From NCBI RefSeq assembly GCF_000516985.1, contig NW_006917101.1:434001-498000 (forward strand): a stretch of 64,000 nucleotides of DNA, given 5' to 3'. The DNA comes from Pestalotiopsis fici W106-1 (lineage: Eukaryota > Ascomycota > Sordariomycetes > Amphisphaeriales > Sporocadaceae). The translations under genes were made by a program, and so were the position numbers. Under the pieces are notes generated by a model, which was not told the DNA's origin, searched no databases, and saw only the letters and a list, made by a program, of their open reading frames with translations. Positions 1 to 13,899 of the stretch are shown piece by piece (the stretch's first letter is position 1; every line of letters starts with the position of its first letter).

Positions 1-2085
1 TCTCGATCCGCAAGGGTGGGCGATCAAAATGGAATGTGACGAACACTGCAGAGGTCCGTGGGGTAGATATGTTATCAATCTATACACAGTAGTCTGTCAG
101 TAGTACTGCTGGGCAGTAAGCACTTCAAGAAGAGCAGTGGTTTAGGAAACATGATCTAGAGAGATGATATTTGTTTTCCCTTCGTCACCTTCCCCTTCTT
201 CTTCTCGTGGGTGCAATAGACATTAGTTCTTTACACTTCACGGTTCGGGTCGACGAATTTTGAGCTTAACCTTTCTATCTGTTGGGCTACCAAACGTTGC
301 CTACACGCAAAGATGGACGCGACATCCGTGGAGCGGGAAAACAACTTGTTGACCCCCAGAACAGATTAACTTTTAGCGGCCAGCTGAGCGCAGTACTATG
401 CGATTGCATCACGGCTAAGCAGTTACTTCATAATGGACCGGACTAGCACTATCGACAACTAAAGGCAAGTAGGAGAATATCTAGCAGCAGCTTGAAAATA
501 GAGACTTGGGCGATTGCTTGAGCGTTGTCTTGATCCAAAACACCGTCAACGTTGCCAATAGATTGCGATACGCTCTGACTTGGCTCATAATGCCATGTTC
601 CCATCTGTGGATATATGGGCCTCTTATGCAAGAGAACACCTATTTCCGTATTGTAAAGCTACATTTGTTTGTCGAGGTAACATTCATCTATCGAAAGAGG
701 CAGACAAAATAGGTGGAGGCTGTTTCAGACAGTCTGGAGCCTTTCTTAGCGCGACACCCATACTGCTGCTCTATGCATGATATGGTACTAATATAGTGAG
801 TGAATGGCTTCGCCTTACTATGTACTGGAAGTGTTCCCCTATCAGACTACCCCAAGCTCGTTTGCGCAAGTCGATTGTTCGAGTCGTGATTCGCATGGTA
901 GTATTGGAGAATAGTCGGAAATGTATAGCCTTATGGCATGAGGACTTGTCAGGAAGACCAAAACTCCAAGGTTGAGAGTTTGAACTTGTCGAACTTTAAG
1001 CGTTTCATCGACCTCCATCACGACAGCATCATGCCTCAATATGGATACTACTTGACGTATCGTATGTGCCGAAGCTGTAAAATCCACATGCAGCCTACTA
1101 ACTAGACACCGGCTTAATGTGATGAAAAGAAACGGTTACTGAGACTTTGTCAAGCCAACAAAGAAGAAGCCGCGAGACATGCACCAAGCTGTAGTATTTC
1201 TCGATTTTCTTCATCCTCAAGCTCAACATTACAGTAGAAAACGCGCCTCCAGGGGTGCGAATCGGAATGTGCCCAAGATCCGAGCACGACCGTATCAAGA
1301 TATCCGCCTAACATCTTGGCTTAGAGCCGGGGCGACGCACTGCATGAAGGCGACAGGGATATAGCATCCGGGCTGCTCTCCAATCAGTGCGCGAGATTGG
1401 TGACTCATGCGTCAGATCTCGTGGCCCGTGCATTAGATCCCTGTCACAATTTACACAGTATCGCTTCTAGATGCGGCCTGGTACAGAGCAAACAAGCAAA
1501 CTACGTATTGTCAAGACTCTGAACGCCTATTACTGAGCTTTATCATGTACGGGTTGAGAGTGATAATGGTATCAAAAGATGAGAGACTCTCATCACTTCC
1601 TCATAGTCCTAGCCGGCCTCGTATCTGTCTAGCCCAATCACATGCGTAATGAGCATACGTTGAACGGCGGCGGAATGGGAAGCCCTGAACTGCTTGTCGC
1701 TGTTGTAGTAAGTAGTTATATTTGTAGCATTCATTATGACTGTACAGAATATCCATGAAACAAATCTGCATATAGGCAATTTATGGTTGCGATTTGAGGC
1801 ACGTGAACATGGAATTCATAGTCAACACATATCGAAACCATTAACTTATCCGTCGCTCTTATCGATAATGCCGATAAGGCTCGGACAATCGAAATTCTGA
1901 CGCAGGAGCTCACCTGCATCGCAGCTTCGAGCACCAAACCAGATCCCGGGCACTCTATTATAAATCATTGATCAAATAGGCGCAGCGCAGCGCGCAGAGT
2001 GACAGGTAATAGTGCGCGACGCCTGAAAAAGAAATCGAGAGAATCCATCACAGGGTTTACCTCGGGACTTTTCATGTCGTAGGGA
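1..2085. other. Intergenic, no supported gene
   Basis: Only short overlapping open frames on both strands with no recognisable domain, signal peptide or consistent splice structure. The last ~100 bases are the upstream region and probable leader of the Alba-domain gene, with GC-rich repeats of the type gcgcag near 1980-2000. I see no RNA gene here. Confidence 0.6.
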
Positions 2086-2787
2086 ATGCCAGCCGAGGAC
2101 TCAGCAAGTAGCGAGGGGCGCGCGCCCCTTCAAGAGAAACGCAAGCGCGTGGCATCCGACGAGACAACGGCCAGCGCACGTCGACCGCCGAACAAGAGAG
2201 CCCGATTGGCAGCAGATCTCAGCCTCAGCCAGCCCGATGACCGGAGAGCGCTCGAGGCGGTCGAGTCCAAGTACGACGTACAGGTCCACTCCATCGTGTC
2301 CTCGACCAAGATCCAGACAAAGGTCATTTCCGCTCTGCGCCACCTGAGCGAATCTGCCCCCGCCGATGCCGACCTCGTGTCGGGTAAGCAGCGCATCGTC
2401 GTACTCAAAGGAGCTGCTGCCGTCGCAGGAAAGCTTGTCAGTATAGCTGAAATTGCGAAACGCGAAGTGGCGGCACACGAGAACGGGGCTTGGTTTCAGT
2501 ACATCGCACTTGGGCAAGAAATCAAGGAGACGCACAGGGAGAAACCCGTCATTGTCGAAGAGACAATACTCGATGGACGCAATAAATCGAACAATCACGA
2601 ACCGGAAGAGGATGAGGAGGACGATTTCGAGTACATGAAGACGCCCTTTGAGCGAGCACTCGAAGGCAAGCCGAAGAAGCATGCAGTCGCTATCATGAGT
2701 TTGTTTCTATCTCGGGCCTCGGTCGAGGAATTGAAGCGAAGATTCAGCGAACAAAGCGGCACGAGTTCAACCCAGATAAAGACATGA
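2086..2787 (+). CDS. Alba-domain DNA/RNA-binding protein
   Basis: Intronless gene for 233 residues. The first ~45 residues are basic and disordered, with KRKR and NKRAR runs that could serve as nuclear localisation signals. An Alba-like core spans about residues 60-150: a first strand with the pattern VQVHSIVSSTKIQ, a helix (VISALRHL), then IVVLKGAAAVAGKLVSIAEI, which matches the conserved Alba KG...A..AI..AE arrangement. A strongly acidic patch (EEDEEDDFEY) follows, and the C-terminus is charged and helical. In eukaryotes this fold occurs in RNase P/MRP subunits (Rpp20/Rpp25, Pop6/Pop7) and in chromatin or mRNA-binding Alba proteins. The size and acidic tail do not settle which group this is, so I give no symbol. 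The start is the first ATG of the frame. The 3' neighbour Vtc1 is convergent. Confidence 0.75.
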   Translation: MPAEDSASSEGRAPLQEKRKRVASDETTASARRPPNKRARLAADLSLSQPDDRRALEAVESKYDVQVHSIVSSTKIQTKVISALRHLSESAPADADLVSGKQRIVVLKGAAAVAGKLVSIAEIAKREVAAHENGAWFQYIALGQEIKETHREKPVIVEETILDGRNKSNNHEPEEDEEDDFEYMKTPFERALEGKPKKHAVAIMSLFLSRASVEELKRRFSEQSGTSSTQIKT

Positions 2788-3584
2788 GCGCAACAAATGG
2801 AGGAACAGTGGTTGAAAAACTAATAAGCATCGAATGTCAAGACTTTCTACAGCTATCTGACATCGGCATGTATCATATTGCGCCTCAAAGCGATGAGATC
2901 TACCAAGAGCCGTGGCTCGGTATGCCCAAACATGATCCAGCATATCATTCGGCAACTCACACGGAGGGCCAATCGATGAGTAGCAGTTCACGGCAGCCAC
3001 AGGCATTGGCTCATTGAAAAGACTGCGTCTGAATGACGGCTCATAGGCTCTACGTTTGAAGGATTATTCTTGGCCGGGTGTCGACTCATGCCATCAAGCG
3101 AATCCGCCTATAGGGAAGGTTGGCCCAGTTTTGCACAGTGAAAGACACAATGCAAAAGTATAGAAGGTCGACCACACGCTTCCTGAAGAACAAAGTAGTT
3201 GCCATGTCCCTGGTAGTATAATTATCATCAATATCAACGAGTAACTCCTATCTAGACGGATGCGATGCAAATAGTAATGTACACAACCAATTCTATACTG
3301 AATTCATACACGCCAATGTCCCGGAGCATTGCTGCTCGTTCAATATGCACCTTATTGACACCGTATGTACTGCAGTCTCCCTCGTTTTGTAAAAGCACAG
3401 ATACCGCTTCTATGCTCTCTCGCTCATCCCAGCGGAAGATAGCGGCGGTTGAGCCCTCCCAGTAACTGGCGGCTTACAAGTTGCGCCGACGCGCGTGCTT
3501 CCCATCTTATATGTCTGCTGGCTTGGATTTTTGCTATTTGTGTTTGCAGTGAGAAAGCGCGGCACAATTCGGATCCAATGCCCC
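2788..3584. other. Convergent intergenic region
   Basis: Lies between the 3' ends of the Alba gene (+) and Vtc1 (-), so it should hold both 3' UTRs and polyadenylation sites. The short frames here show no domain or coding character. Confidence 0.6.
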
Positions 3585-4069
3585 CTAGTTCTTCTTTCCA
3601 CCCTGGCCATTTGAGTAGATTATCCTCAAAACGAAGTTGACCACGACTGCAAGCAGCAGCACAATGGCCAACATGGTCGGACCGAAGCGGTCATCGAATC
3701 CAGCCTGGCCCCTCTGCCTTATGCTCTTGGCACGCCAGTGGTATGTCGCCAGGGCGTATATCATGGTGAGCATGGCCACGCCGGTGAAGAGGAAGGCCGA
3801 GATAAAGGCGGGCCGGTCGCCAAAGTTGAGCATGCCAATGGCCAGCGCTCCAAGGATGACGGTGAAGTTGAGCCATGACAAAAAGGTTCGCTCATTGGCG
3901 AAAAAGACCTTGGGCTCAACGCGAGTCGGGAGCGCAATACGCTTGCCTGTATGCCACCCACGAACAATCAGCATCGATGAACAAATAAACATCGCAGCTT
4001 TTACGTATCCGAGGGACTTTTGGAGGGAAAATTACCCGGCGCAGTTTGCAGGAGAGGCTGGCTAGACAT
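3585..4069 (-). CDS. vtc1: Vacuolar transporter chaperone Vtc1
   Basis: Two exons: 4036-4069 (only 11 codons plus one base) and 3585-3946, joined across an 89-nt intron with phase 1 (GTAATT...CAG). The product is 131 residues, close to yeast Vtc1 (129). The short first exon supplies the family-typical start [12 protein letters not shown], and the second starts [21 protein letters not shown]. Three hydrophobic helices follow (around residues 30-50, 58-80, 100-122), as expected for a DUF202/VTC1 protein. Vtc1 is the small membrane subunit of the VTC complex, which makes polyphosphate and moves it into the vacuole or acidocalcisomes; the basic residues R and K before and between the helices are thought to line the polyphosphate path. 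It is divergent from the dynein light chain gene. Starting instead at an in-frame ATG inside the intron would lose the conserved N-terminus. Confidence 0.93.
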
Positions 4070-5565
4070 ATTGAATGCAAGATCGGTGAATCGGCTGGTT
4101 GTTATCTGTAAAGAGTTGACAGCGCGGCTCGTAGGAGGATGACGTTGGGCTAGCGAGTCTTGTTTGTTTTTATTGCGGGCGAAGATTATCGATTTGGCCG
4201 AGGCGGGCAGCAATATACGTTCCAATCCAGATGAATGTTGATGAGGTCGCCTTCCAACACGATGTATAATCGTTCAATCTTCACTTTAGCCGGACGAACG
4301 AGGTAGAAGAGAAAAAGAGAGGGTTGCTATGAACGAATGACGACGACAGAGGTTTGTCGACAGCAGTGGGAAACTTCTGTTTTAGTAAAAAGCTTCACAA
4401 TTGACCACACAGCAACGACCAGCAGCAGCGGCTGTCCTCCCGCCCGCCCTAGTGATGCGAGCCAGGTCGGTAATCGGTGCTTTGGCGGGGAGCTCATGGG
4501 CAGAATGTACGTATCCCAGGGAGTAGCGACGAGTTGTGATTGGCCGACCAAAGCCATCCACTTGATTTCGACAGCCTCAAGACAAATGAAAACAAAGCAA
4601 AAGAGCACGTTCCAGCTTGACTGGCCTGACTGGCCAATGCAGCTTTTGGAAAAGCGCAAGGGTCAGTCCCGTTTTTGGGTAGCTACACGTGATATGGGCC
4701 CTGCAATTGCAGCGCCTCTGGATCTTGTCATTTTGTTATGCAGTGCAGTGTGGATTATACCTACCAGCCTATCTACCCACGTACCAATTTGAGCAAGCTG
4801 AGATGTTGAGATGACATAATGAAACATTTATTCCGTGCACTCCAGGCACATGTCACTATTCCTTTGTTGACTAATTACCAAGAATATAGAATTGCTAGTT
4901 GAAACGGAAGAAACGCTCAACGGGACCAGACAGTTGCTTGTTCAATCATCTCTAGAACATCCTAACACCTCATGTTGGTAGCATGGACTGATTGATCCCA
5001 CCTGGACACCCCTCGGATGTTCCAGGGAGGTGCAGCAATATGGTGCACTGAGAACAAGGCGGCGGCCGGGTCCGGGCCAGCCAGAAACCCTTCATACCTA
5101 CAGATTACATTACCTTGTGCGTGTCTAAGGATATGGATGCTTCTCGAGCAACATTACCTTATTACCGATCACCACTAACCACTGAACCATCTGCTCTTCC
5201 AAAGCTCGTTCATAACGACCATCATTTCCTAGGATCAGCATCAGGTCCTTGATCGCATTTTTATCCCCATCTCAAATTCCAGCCAATAGTAAAGATACCA
5301 AAAAAACAACAACGCCTGATCTCTCTCGGGCCTTAGCGTTGCCAGCGTCTTCTTTCCCCACTCCAATTGAATCTCGCCTCCGCAATCGCTGGACAAGGCT
5401 ACTACCCACCAGCCCCGGGGGAAAACGAGACTTGTTAGCAGCAACTGGTCAAGAACGAAAGCTTCGTACCCTGAACTACTACCTGAAATTCCACCTTCGC
5501 GACCTACCAATCTATCTACCTTTACTTCTTTCAATAAACTACGCCTAATCGATCCATCACCCATC
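4070..5565. promoter_or_regulatory. Divergent promoter region between vtc1 and the dynein light chain
   Basis: About 1.5 kb separates two divergent start codons, so both promoters and leaders must be here. The last ~100 bases before 5566 are pyrimidine-rich and contain CAAT-like and CT-rich stretches typical of fungal leaders. An open frame near 4337-4792 (+) has no recognisable domain and unconvincing composition, so I do not call it. Confidence 0.5.
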
Positions 5566-6122
5566 ATGTCCTCGCAACCCATCAGCTCGACGCGGCTCAA
5601 GCAGATCGCTCAGGATGTACGTGCAGCGCAGTCTGCCTGTGCCAGAACATCCGACCAGAATCGCTAACCCTCATCTCTCGTCTCTAGGCTTGCCAGAGCG
5701 CAATCGGCAGCGCTGACTTCTACGAGCACGCCAAGGTGCAGGAATGGAACTCCAGCATCATCAACTCGATTCTCAAGGCCCTCATTTCCGAGTCGACGCC
5801 GTCTGGCAGTAACAGCGCCCAGGGGCCTGCGCACAAGTTTGTCGTCAACGCGACCATTGTCCAGCATTTGGTCCCCTCGTCGGCCTTGAACAAGCCCAAG
5901 GGCGGCTCCGACATCAAGACTGACGATGCCCACATCAGCACCAGCGATGATGCCGCTCCTACCAGCACCGACGGCAAGCCTCACGTTGGCCGCAGGGGCA
6001 TGCACTCTGCGACTCAGGCCTTCTGGAACGAGAAGACGGATGGCATGTGGAGCTTCAAGTACGACGGCGGTGAGGGCAAAGGAATGGACGTCGTTGTAAG
6101 CGTCATTTGGATCGCTGTCTAG
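5566..6122 (+). CDS. Dynein light chain, Tctex-1 (DYNLT) family
   Basis: Two exons, 5566-5616 (17 codons) and 5688-6122, with a 71-nt phase-0 intron (GTACGT...TAG). The product is 161 residues. The N-terminal helix region reads ACQSAIG then WNSSIINSILKALI, and the C-terminal strands read KFVVNATIVQH, MHSATQAFWNEKTDGMWSFKY and MDVVVSVIWIAV, which match the Tctex-1/DYNLT fold up to its usual last strand. The protein is longer than animal DYNLT1 (~113 residues) because of a low-complexity insert at about residues 78-110 (KGGSDIKT...STDGKP). Tctex light chains dimerise and bind the dynein intermediate chain and cargo. The start gives a typical MSSQP N-terminus and lies in good context (atcATGT). 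Confidence 0.9.
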
Positions 6123-9100
6123 GATGCAACATCCAGAGACGAGAGCCCGTCGTAGGACGGTTACCAAAGACTGATCGCCACTGATGATCATCCACACAAT
6201 ATATTCGACCGAGTCGTTCTCTGATCTGCGCTGAAAGCTCGTAAGTTTGTTACGATGGTAGTCAAGCGCTGGGGATTGAAGAGAGAATCTGCGATGCATC
6301 ACGACACGGCAAGCATTGGGGCTTGTGAGGAGGGGAGAATCAACCAGTCAGGAGGGCATGCGACTTTGTCGCGAGACGCTCCAAAAAGCACATTTTGATC
6401 TTCACGCGTAGTGAACTCTACTATTTGTACCGAGGACCGCGTTCGACGGAGCGATCGAGTTTGATACCACGGCGTTGAGAAGTTGGGCTTTTGTCATCAA
6501 GCTAGTAGAGGCTGTCCTCGTAAATATTTTCGAGTTGTACCAATGATATTTATTCCACATGAGAACTATCGCAAGCCCGACAAAAGACGGAAGCCACACT
6601 ACTAATAAGGCATATATCACTAATTTGACTCTATTTTCTTTACCTGCCATGGGAAACTGGTGACGAAGGTAAACTTGTGCAAATCTTCTAGCGTGAGTGC
6701 GCCGTCGCTGCATGGGTGGAAAGTGGAGCAAGAATCAATTATGGCAACACAAAAACTCTATTTCCTACCCCGGATTTCCAGTTGCGGATTGGCTACGAAA
6801 TCGCAAAGAGATAAGACATCTCTGCTCATTGTGTTCATCCCTGACGTCAATGTTTGCGGCGTTTTAGAATGCAGGGCAGCTTAACTCCGTGGGCATTGCT
6901 GTCGGTTATTCCCTTGGGCGCCTCACAACTTGTTCAAGCAAGGCCCTCCACTAGGCGAATATATCCGCATTTGATCACATGCTTGACGAGAGAGAGAGAA
7001 AGCGCTGGGCAGCTGGCCGCCATCAGGTTGCCGTGCCGGCAGACTATTCAAGACCAAAGATTTCAAAATTGAAAGACTTTTCATAACCTTGGCGCATGCG
7101 GGCATGGCCATTGGATCGCATATAATGCATGTAGATTCCTCGTAGTCCTCGGAGTGGCCGTCCTTGGGAGACGATGCATGGTCGTGCCCAATACATTCGT
7201 ACACTAAACAGTTGCGCTGCCCAGATAGTATTTGGGCATACCAGTACTGTATGAAAATTGGTGCGGCCATTTTTGCCTATAAAGTTCGTATATCGCCAAA
7301 CGCAAAAAGAATACTGCTGGTACGTAACAGGGTCTTGTTACCAACTCGGCTCTCCCAGGAGATCGCGTTCCCCGCCATTTGCCACTTGAACGCCCGAGTC
7401 AGCACACTCTCGTCTAAGAGAGAAAAATTCTTCTAGAATAACTGTCGGTTCTTGCGCCTAATCAGATTCCCACCAATGCAGGTCATGTATGATGACAGAC
7501 CAAAAGCGGGACTATGAGGTAGTAGGCGTATAAAAGTCCTTTTGTATATTTGGTGTCACCTGGAAGATCTATCCGGTCCGGGCAAAGGGGGGAGGTGACG
7601 GGAGACGGTAATCTGGACCCTGCATGACGCAGATGGTTATGTTTGATAGGCTCATGGCCCGAGGCTTGACCATTCCTCGCTTCGATATCTCCCGCTATGG
7701 TTGTCGGCCACTGTGTCTAAGTGCGACAATTCAACAGTGCGTTATTTTGAGCATCAGGTGGTTCTCTTCATGATGAGATGTGTTGTTCGAATGAGATATG
7801 GGTTCTTATATATGGTAACGACACGGGTGATGCCTCGTCTTGTGCGACTAATGGGCAACTAACGCAGCAATCAAGCTTTCGGCTCACGTCGGGAGACATT
7901 TGCCGGTAGTATGCCATGTGTCACTTCACATCTATATCCAGATGAACTTTCCAAAGTGTTCTGTATTCGTATTCCCCAGACGGAACAGCCGCGGGACCCA
8001 ACGCAACCTTCTTAGCTTAGCTCGACTACATAACTAAGGTAAACCAGCTCGTTATACCATTATATAGATAGTGTTCGACGAGGAAAGCTACATTGACACT
8101 TGTTATGGATTGACTTCTGTTTATGATCTCGACATGTCAAACAGCATCCCGTGATTCCCCAGAATGAGAATGTCAAGGCCAACCCGCATTGGCAATGTCG
8201 TCACCAGGCTGCTGTCCGCGCTATCGCCAGCTAAGCAAGTGAAAGCGGGTCGATCGGCCACAAAACAATGGGTCTGCCAGAGGGACGAGGCCCATCGTGA
8301 ACGCCCCAGTCGCCCAGTACCCACGACGGAGCTGCGCGCCCGTTGGAAGGGCAGCATGGTCAGTTTCGCCATCTTTGTCGACTCGCAGCAGCATCCAGCT
8401 GCGATTCCCCGTATTCAGCAAGAGATGGCTGCCCAGACCAGGATTTCCCTCAAGATGCCGGATAATCTTCCTACGAGACTGGCTGGTCACAAATCCCGTC
8501 ACACGATGATCTGTCCATAGACTTCCCTACATCTCCAGACTTTTCGTGGGTCGGAGCAATCCGTGAAATGGTAGAAGTGGATAGCTTGACCCCCACAAGA
8601 CGAAAGCTGCGAATTCGCCGTCTGTTGCAGACCCTCGGCTCTCTCTGGGGGGCATTTATATACCGATCGTGTCTCCCTTGAGTTCGTGTCAGCGTCACAA
8701 TACCATCTTGACTCGTGTTAGCATATAAGTTGTAGCGCTATCGACTAAACACTGCCACGAGTTTTTTTTTTTTTTTTTTCCTCCCTCTTCCCAACGCAAC
8801 CATTAGACAACGTTATTTCGGCCAACTACGATCCAGTATATATCTAGATAAACTTCTCGTCATTGGACACATCTGAAGCTAGCAGCCCTAGACGCCCCCG
8901 TCCATTTCTCACGTATCTAGATCTCACCGCCCGAGGTGACAGACACGACATCTGCGCCTTGATTAAAAGTCGGTTCAGGCGCTCTCCGTAGAGGGAACAC
9001 GGCTTCGATTATAAATCAATTGTTTTGTTTTGCGCCAACAAAACCGTTTCTACGACAAACGCGCCATCAACCCGTACGATATTGTCGACATTGTGAAACG

Positions 9101-9167
9101 GGCGCCAGATTCGAGCGGTGGTGAAGTTTTATAAATAAAGCAGAAATCTACTCCGACCACCACCAAA
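6123..9167. other. Intergenic, no supported gene
   Basis: About 3 kb with only short, weak frames. A frame on the minus strand (6402-6650) encodes ~82 residues with one hydrophobic helix, but nothing else supports it. The region 8700-9167 is the likely promoter and leader of the F-box gene: it has a T18 run, pyrimidine-rich stretches and the start context caccaaaATGG. Confidence 0.55.
8762..8779. repeat. Poly(T) tract, 18 nt
   Basis: Uninterrupted T run about 390 bases upstream of the F-box gene start, followed by CCTCCCTC. It may be a nucleosome-depleting poly(dA:dT) promoter element. Confidence 0.9.
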
Positions 9168-10169
9168 ATGGTTGAAATCATGCGGGCGCCGTCATTGGGA
9201 GGGAGCTACACAAACTCCATGGATGTCGGAGGAATGACTTCCAGGTTTTCGGAGACAAAGCTGGCATCCATTGACGAGACGGAAGCCGTCTCTGCTTCAA
9301 CTCAAGAGGCGAGGAAGGAGCAGGGCAAGGAGTTCAAGAAGACCAACTATCGAGCACCACGCCGGGCTTTTTCCACAAACGATTACCAACTCGCCAGCCC
9401 TCTGTCCAGCCATGCCGGCTCGGCTGTATCTTCGCCTGCAATGAGACCGCATGAGCCCAATTCCTACTTCTCTCTTGTCCCTACGAATTCCTCAAATACT
9501 CCTCTGTCTTCGATACCTGGAACACCTGCAGAGTCTCCCCTTTCACCAAGCGCGAATGTGGCGGCCTCTACCATTCAGTCCAGACTGGCGAGCGCGGCAC
9601 TACATGCGCACCTTCCTCGGCCAGAGCTTCCTGGTCCCCAGAGATCGTACTCGGTCATGGACTATGTGCCAGTACCAGTCCTACAACGGCCTGGCGAAAA
9701 GCTCCGACTGGTTCATCTCCCGGCGGAGCTACATTTTGCTATTTTCGACTTCCTCGACGACATGGACAGCGCATGCCTCGGCCTTGCTAGCAGACACTTC
9801 TACTACATCCACAGGCGCATGCGTGGCACTGTTCCCCTTTCCACCCGCCGGGCCGGACCCAACGACATGGAGTGGATTTGGCGCCTGGCTGGGCCACTCA
9901 TTGCCAACGGCGAGAGCGAGGAGAACGCAGTCAACAGGGTTCTGCCCCGGGGCCAAGTGTACTGCCGAAAGTGCGGCGTTTCGCGGTGTGAATTACACAA
10001 GCACATTCAGGAGTGGATGGGCAACGGGTATGAATACTGCGAGGTGCGTCAAAAGTTCGGCCCCCGGGCGGGTGCCGACGCGAGGAAAAATTGCTACAGG
10101 AGCTCCCCGAGGCACCCGCACCGGTGCGGAAGACATACAAAGCAGCAACGCACCGTCCGATTGGTCTAG
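9168..10169 (+). CDS. F-box-like domain protein
   Basis: Single-exon frame of 333 residues. Residues 1-175 are low-complexity, rich in Ser/Pro, and probably disordered. An F-box-like motif lies at about residues 183-215: LRLVHLPAELHFAIFDFLDD followed by ACLGLASRHFYYIHRR, which has the usual LP.E....I...L pattern of Skp1-binding F-boxes. The rest carries Cys/His pairs (CRKCGVSRCELHKHI, NCYRSS, HPHRCGRH), a pattern I know from fungal F-box-like proteins of unknown substrate; it may bind zinc. The role as an SCF substrate receptor is inferred from the motif. The start is in strong context (ccaaaATGG). A second frame overlaps over 9451-10224, but its composition looks like a shadow of this gene. 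Confidence 0.75.
   Translation: MVEIMRAPSLGGSYTNSMDVGGMTSRFSETKLASIDETEAVSASTQEARKEQGKEFKKTNYRAPRRAFSTNDYQLASPLSSHAGSAVSSPAMRPHEPNSYFSLVPTNSSNTPLSSIPGTPAESPLSPSANVAASTIQSRLASAALHAHLPRPELPGPQRSYSVMDYVPVPVLQRPGEKLRLVHLPAELHFAIFDFLDDMDSACLGLASRHFYYIHRRMRGTVPLSTRRAGPNDMEWIWRLAGPLIANGESEENAVNRVLPRGQVYCRKCGVSRCELHKHIQEWMGNGYEYCEVRQKFGPRAGADARKNCYRSSPRHPHRCGRHTKQQRTVRLV

Positions 10170-13899
<3,730 letters not shown>

Noticed and set aside
4337..4792. Plus-strand frame of 151 residues between divergent genes
   Set aside because: No domain, patchy composition, and it lies in a promoter region.
6402..6650. Minus-strand frame of ~82 residues with one hydrophobic helix
   Set aside because: A single membrane-like helix in an AT-rich stretch is easily random; no splice partner, conserved motif or promoter supports it.
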